From positions 1 through 7,448 of the forward strand of contig CAJGCY010000125.1 in the NCBI GenBank assembly GCA_904501955.1: a DNA stretch of 7,448 nt, in the 5' to 3' direction. Below, in pieces: positions 6,801 through 7,448 of the stretch (its first letter is position 1; each line of letters starts with the position of its first letter). A program made the position numbers and the translations under genes. The stretch is from an uncultured Akkermansia sp. GTDB lineage: Bacteria; Verrucomicrobiota; Verrucomicrobiia; Verrucomicrobiales; Akkermansiaceae. The notes below the pieces were generated by a model. It did not search any database. It was not told the origin of the DNA and saw nothing but the letters and a program-made list of their open reading frames with translations.

Positions 6801-6976
6801 TCGGTCTCTTGCCCCTCATCTGGGCGAAAGATCAACCCGGTGGCGAGCTGCTGGCGCCGCTGGCCATTGTGCAGTTCGGCGGTTTGGTGAGCGCCACCAT
6901 CCTGAACCTGCTGGTCATGCCCGCCACCTGCAAGATATTCGCCCGCTTCATCTCCGCGGGTGAGGTGAAAAATTAA
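3815..6976 (+). CDS. Heavy-metal efflux RND permease (CusA/CzcA family)
   Basis: This is the inner-membrane, proton-driven pump of the system. Its 1053 residues match the 1040-1070 typical of heavy-metal RND proteins. The layout is the standard duplicated one: TM1 (about 10-32, followed by LPVDVFPELKQP), a large periplasmic domain to about 340, TM2-TM6 (about 346-508), TM7 (about 539-562) followed by SFLPPFNED, a second periplasmic domain to about 870, and TM8-TM12 (about 872-1045). Family signatures include GTPGVRQVSS, IPGVGQVTVLGG and TGRAENDEHAEPVSASE near residue 615. The TM4 proton-relay segment reads AVGDVVDNAIIFVEI (404-418), with D408, D411 and E418. From memory of the family, D411 aligns with the essential CzcA D408/CusA D405, while the other CzcA Asp (D402) is replaced by A405. 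TM10 has GFAIRSGLILLNRY, where relatives often have Asn for the Ser. No Shine-Dalgarno sequence is visible; the gene starts 12 bp after the adaptor stop and is the last of the operon. The substrate metal is not determinable by eye. Confidence 0.94.
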   Translation: MNKLISFCLKNRITVVLITLILAAVSAFMVATLPVDVFPELKQPRVTIQTEAGGLSAEEVEQYVSIPLESAMQGTPGVRQVSSSSGGGLSFVWVDFDWGTDIYLARQIVSERLATVRESLPEQVETEMAPIVSVTGEIMVIAIQGDATADPLDVRRVAEFELRNRLLAIPGVGQVTVLGGRLPEYRVAYDPEKMRQAGVSFADLKNTVEASQSSIPAGYLEDVAGVELPVQQNTRAFTPEHLKRAIVTDHPTDGVVRLEDVADVKIDGAPRRGNAGYGIAGGAPGGEAVVLSVQKVPGANTLELTYAVDAAVKEFEKSRLPKNMRIYADGYRQADFIELSLENGKETLLIAALVVVLVIVLTLLNFRTAIITLISMPLSVLFGMALFPMCGLGVNIMTLGGLAVAVGDVVDNAIIFVEIAWRNLSRNAAKPKEKQKSRYRVLMDAKNEIVSSISYSSLIILLVFAPLLFLSGIEGQFYRPLGISYMLALAASLLVSLTLIPTLCIIWFKAGKQQAKDGDSATVRFIKRLYTPVLNFCLAWPKTVFGVLLGITGASLWLGSTYGTSFLPPFNEDCYTLFVNAVPGTSLEETERISRQVMTRIQQIDGVKTVTQRTGRAENDEHAEPVSASELVVRVDLSKDQRRLREQFKEAMRGIPGVSGMVGYPMAHRISSALSNSNSEIAINIFGDNLPQIRAAAKKAAEILAQMPEVADARANREVMVDTIHVDYNREVMAAYGLTMQDAAEQVSAALNGMQVGEVIRNLDHWDIVLRLDEDLRRSMDDVRNLQLVAPGGKKVPLGEVAHVYRAETTNLILRDNSRLKAMISCNPSPDSNLGDLAKACREQLDPAMNAMGCTVEYAGTIKSREEAGRRLYIMGAVVCVLIVLLLSSSLGSVRRALVTLINIPLCLVGGIVAIFLASPETVSSVLSGGYVHPILSVSSIVGFVTVIGFAIRSGLILLNRYRALELSGMSVDEAIRSGSKERVIPIMMTSLTTILGLLPLIWAKDQPGGELLAPLAIVQFGGLVSATILNLLVMPATCKIFARFISAGEVKN

Positions 6977-6979
6977 CCC

Positions 6980-7000
6980 CCGGCACCACTCGGTGCCCGG
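6980..7000 (+). other. Small hairpin just after the permease stop
   Basis: GGCACC (6982-6987) pairs with GGTGCC (6992-6997) around an ACTC loop. Two more G-C pairs (6980-6981 with 6999-7000) form if C6998 bulges out. It starts three bases after the stop codon and is followed by the weak T-rich stretch TATTTA. It may protect the mRNA 3' end or assist the stronger terminator that follows. Confidence 0.5.
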
Positions 7001-7007
7001 TATTTAC

Positions 7008-7046
7008 CCTCGGCGGTGTGCTACACGGCATGCCGCCGAGGTTTTT
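7008..7046 (+). terminator. Rho-independent terminator of the operon
   Basis: CCTCGGCGG (7008-7016) and CCGCCGAGG (7033-7041) form a perfect nine-pair GC-rich stem. Further G-U and Watson-Crick pairs inside (7017-7021 with 7028-7032) can lengthen it, and the stem is followed at once by TTTTT (7042-7046). It lies 31 bp after the permease stop and would end the four-gene transcript. Confidence 0.88.
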
Positions 7047-7060
7047 GATGGCAACCTGCT

Positions 7061-7281
7061 CGATAAATCGGAAGTTGGCGATTAGTTGGCGAGGAGTTTG
7101 TTGGATAATTTGCGAGCGCCAGCGAGCCTAATTCGGAGCCCCGGAGGGGCGCCATATAATAGCCCGCGGTGGAGCCCCGTAAGGGGCGGAACCCCGGGAA
7201 TCGCCCCCAAAAAAACAAATGCGAACCCCGGAGGGGTGGTATAAAGCGTGGCTCAAAATACGGCATTGTTTCAAAATGCCG
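7061..7281 (+). repeat. Right intergenic dispersed-repeat block (inverted relative to the left block)
   Basis: No gene is seen here. The block opens with CGATAAATCGGAAGTTG (7061-7077), the exact reverse complement of 187-203. The (T)GCGAGCG-CAGCGAG module follows (7109-7127, one mismatch to the reverse complement of 160-178), then a GCCCCGGAGGGGC module (7138-7150) equivalent to the one at 135-149. Further palindromic modules are a GCCCC-GTAA-GGGGC stem (7174-7187) inside a CCCG...CGGG frame (7163-7198), ACCCC-GGA-GGGGT (7225-7237) and CGGCATT...AATGCCG (7261-7281). Modules AAAACAAATGC (7212-7222) and GCGTGGCT (7246-7253) also match the left block in inverted orientation. The members have diverged and spacing differs, so this is an old repeat family, not a fresh duplication. 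Confidence 0.7.
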
Positions 7282-7414
7282 CAAACACAAAAAACACGCG
7301 CCCACAACGGCTCGGAGCTCCGCTTCGCTACGGTCCTCGCCATTATATGTCGGCCTACGCTGCGTCGCTTCGCTCCGTCGCTCCGGGCTCAATTTTCTTT
7401 TTTTTACGCTACCC
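7282..7414. other. Gene-free repeat-like DNA with GCTTCGCT motifs
   Basis: No reading frame here resembles a real protein on either strand. The segment contains a CGGAGCTCCG palindrome (7313-7322), repeated CGCTTCGCT motifs (about 7321-7329 and 7368-7376), and a T-rich run (about 7393-7405). It appears to continue the same family of degenerate intergenic repeats found in the preceding block. Confidence 0.45.
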
Positions 7415-7448
7415 GGGGTTCCGCGGCTTCGCCGCTCCACCGCCGGGC
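7415..7448 (+). repeat. Second copy of the GGGGTTCCG...CTCCACC palindromic repeat, cut by the window end
   Basis: Bases 7415-7441 are identical over 27 nt to 91-117 and lie in the same orientation, including the GCGGC-TTC-GCCGC inner hairpin. A flanking CCCGG (7412-7416) and the CCGGG near 7443-7447 can extend the stem. The exact identity over this length, 7.3 kb away, shows that this module is better conserved than the rest of the repeat family. Confidence 0.85.

Noticed and set aside
5594..6835. 413-residue minus-strand open frame opposite the permease
   Set aside because: It is antisense to the second half of a complete RND permease and has no protein features of its own.
7021..7440. 139- and 71-residue minus-strand open frames in the right intergenic region
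   Set aside because: They consist almost entirely of translated repeats and pass through the terminator hairpin.

Overview
The window holds one complete heavy-metal efflux operon on the + strand, with repeat-rich, gene-free DNA on both sides. In order it carries a small exported Cys/His-rich protein (331-726), a TolC-family outer-membrane lipoprotein (846-2132), a periplasmic adaptor with a very large Cys/His repeat domain at its N-terminus (2129-3802), and a CusA/CzcA-type RND permease (3815-6976). The last three form a classical C-B-A tripartite pump running from the inner membrane across the periplasm to outside the cell. So the host is a Gram-negative (diderm) bacterium.

Host: coding DNA is GC-rich (roughly 60% by eye). 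Genes after the first have no recognisable Shine-Dalgarno sequence and start in short AT-rich stretches. The intergenic DNA is packed with short GC-rich palindromic repeats. This style fits Verrucomicrobiota (Akkermansia-like) or other PVC/FCB bacteria, but no marker gene is present, so the assignment is tentative.

Layout: 1-330 has no gene. It contains a dispersed repeat block (about 1-203), a perfect palindrome (238-249) and a consensus sigma70-type promoter (TTGACA, 17-bp spacer, TATAAT; 286-314) only 16 bases before the first start codon, which implies a leader of about 10 nt. The first two genes are separated by 119 bp containing a 14-bp palindrome. Genes two and three overlap by ATGA, genes three and four are 12 bp apart, and a strong intrinsic terminator (7008-7046) closes the unit. 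From 7061 to the end there is no gene, only repeats. Much of this is an inverted copy of the left-hand block, so the operon sits between inverted repeats.

How it works together (family knowledge plus inference): the permease would use the proton gradient to pump metal ions taken from the periplasm or cytoplasm through the adaptor ring into the TolC-like channel. The small first protein and the adaptor's N-terminal repeats (about 35 His and 8 Cys) probably bind or buffer metal in the periplasm. The exact metal cannot be fixed from sequence; copper/silver or zinc/cobalt/cadmium class ions are all possible. The most distinctive feature is the adaptor domain: seven full 20-residue Cys/His repeats plus a partial eighth, encoded by a 60-bp tandem array. 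Its DNA differences are synonymous except for Ala/Thr swaps in the linker, and units 2-4 and 5-7 show a higher-order three-unit pattern.
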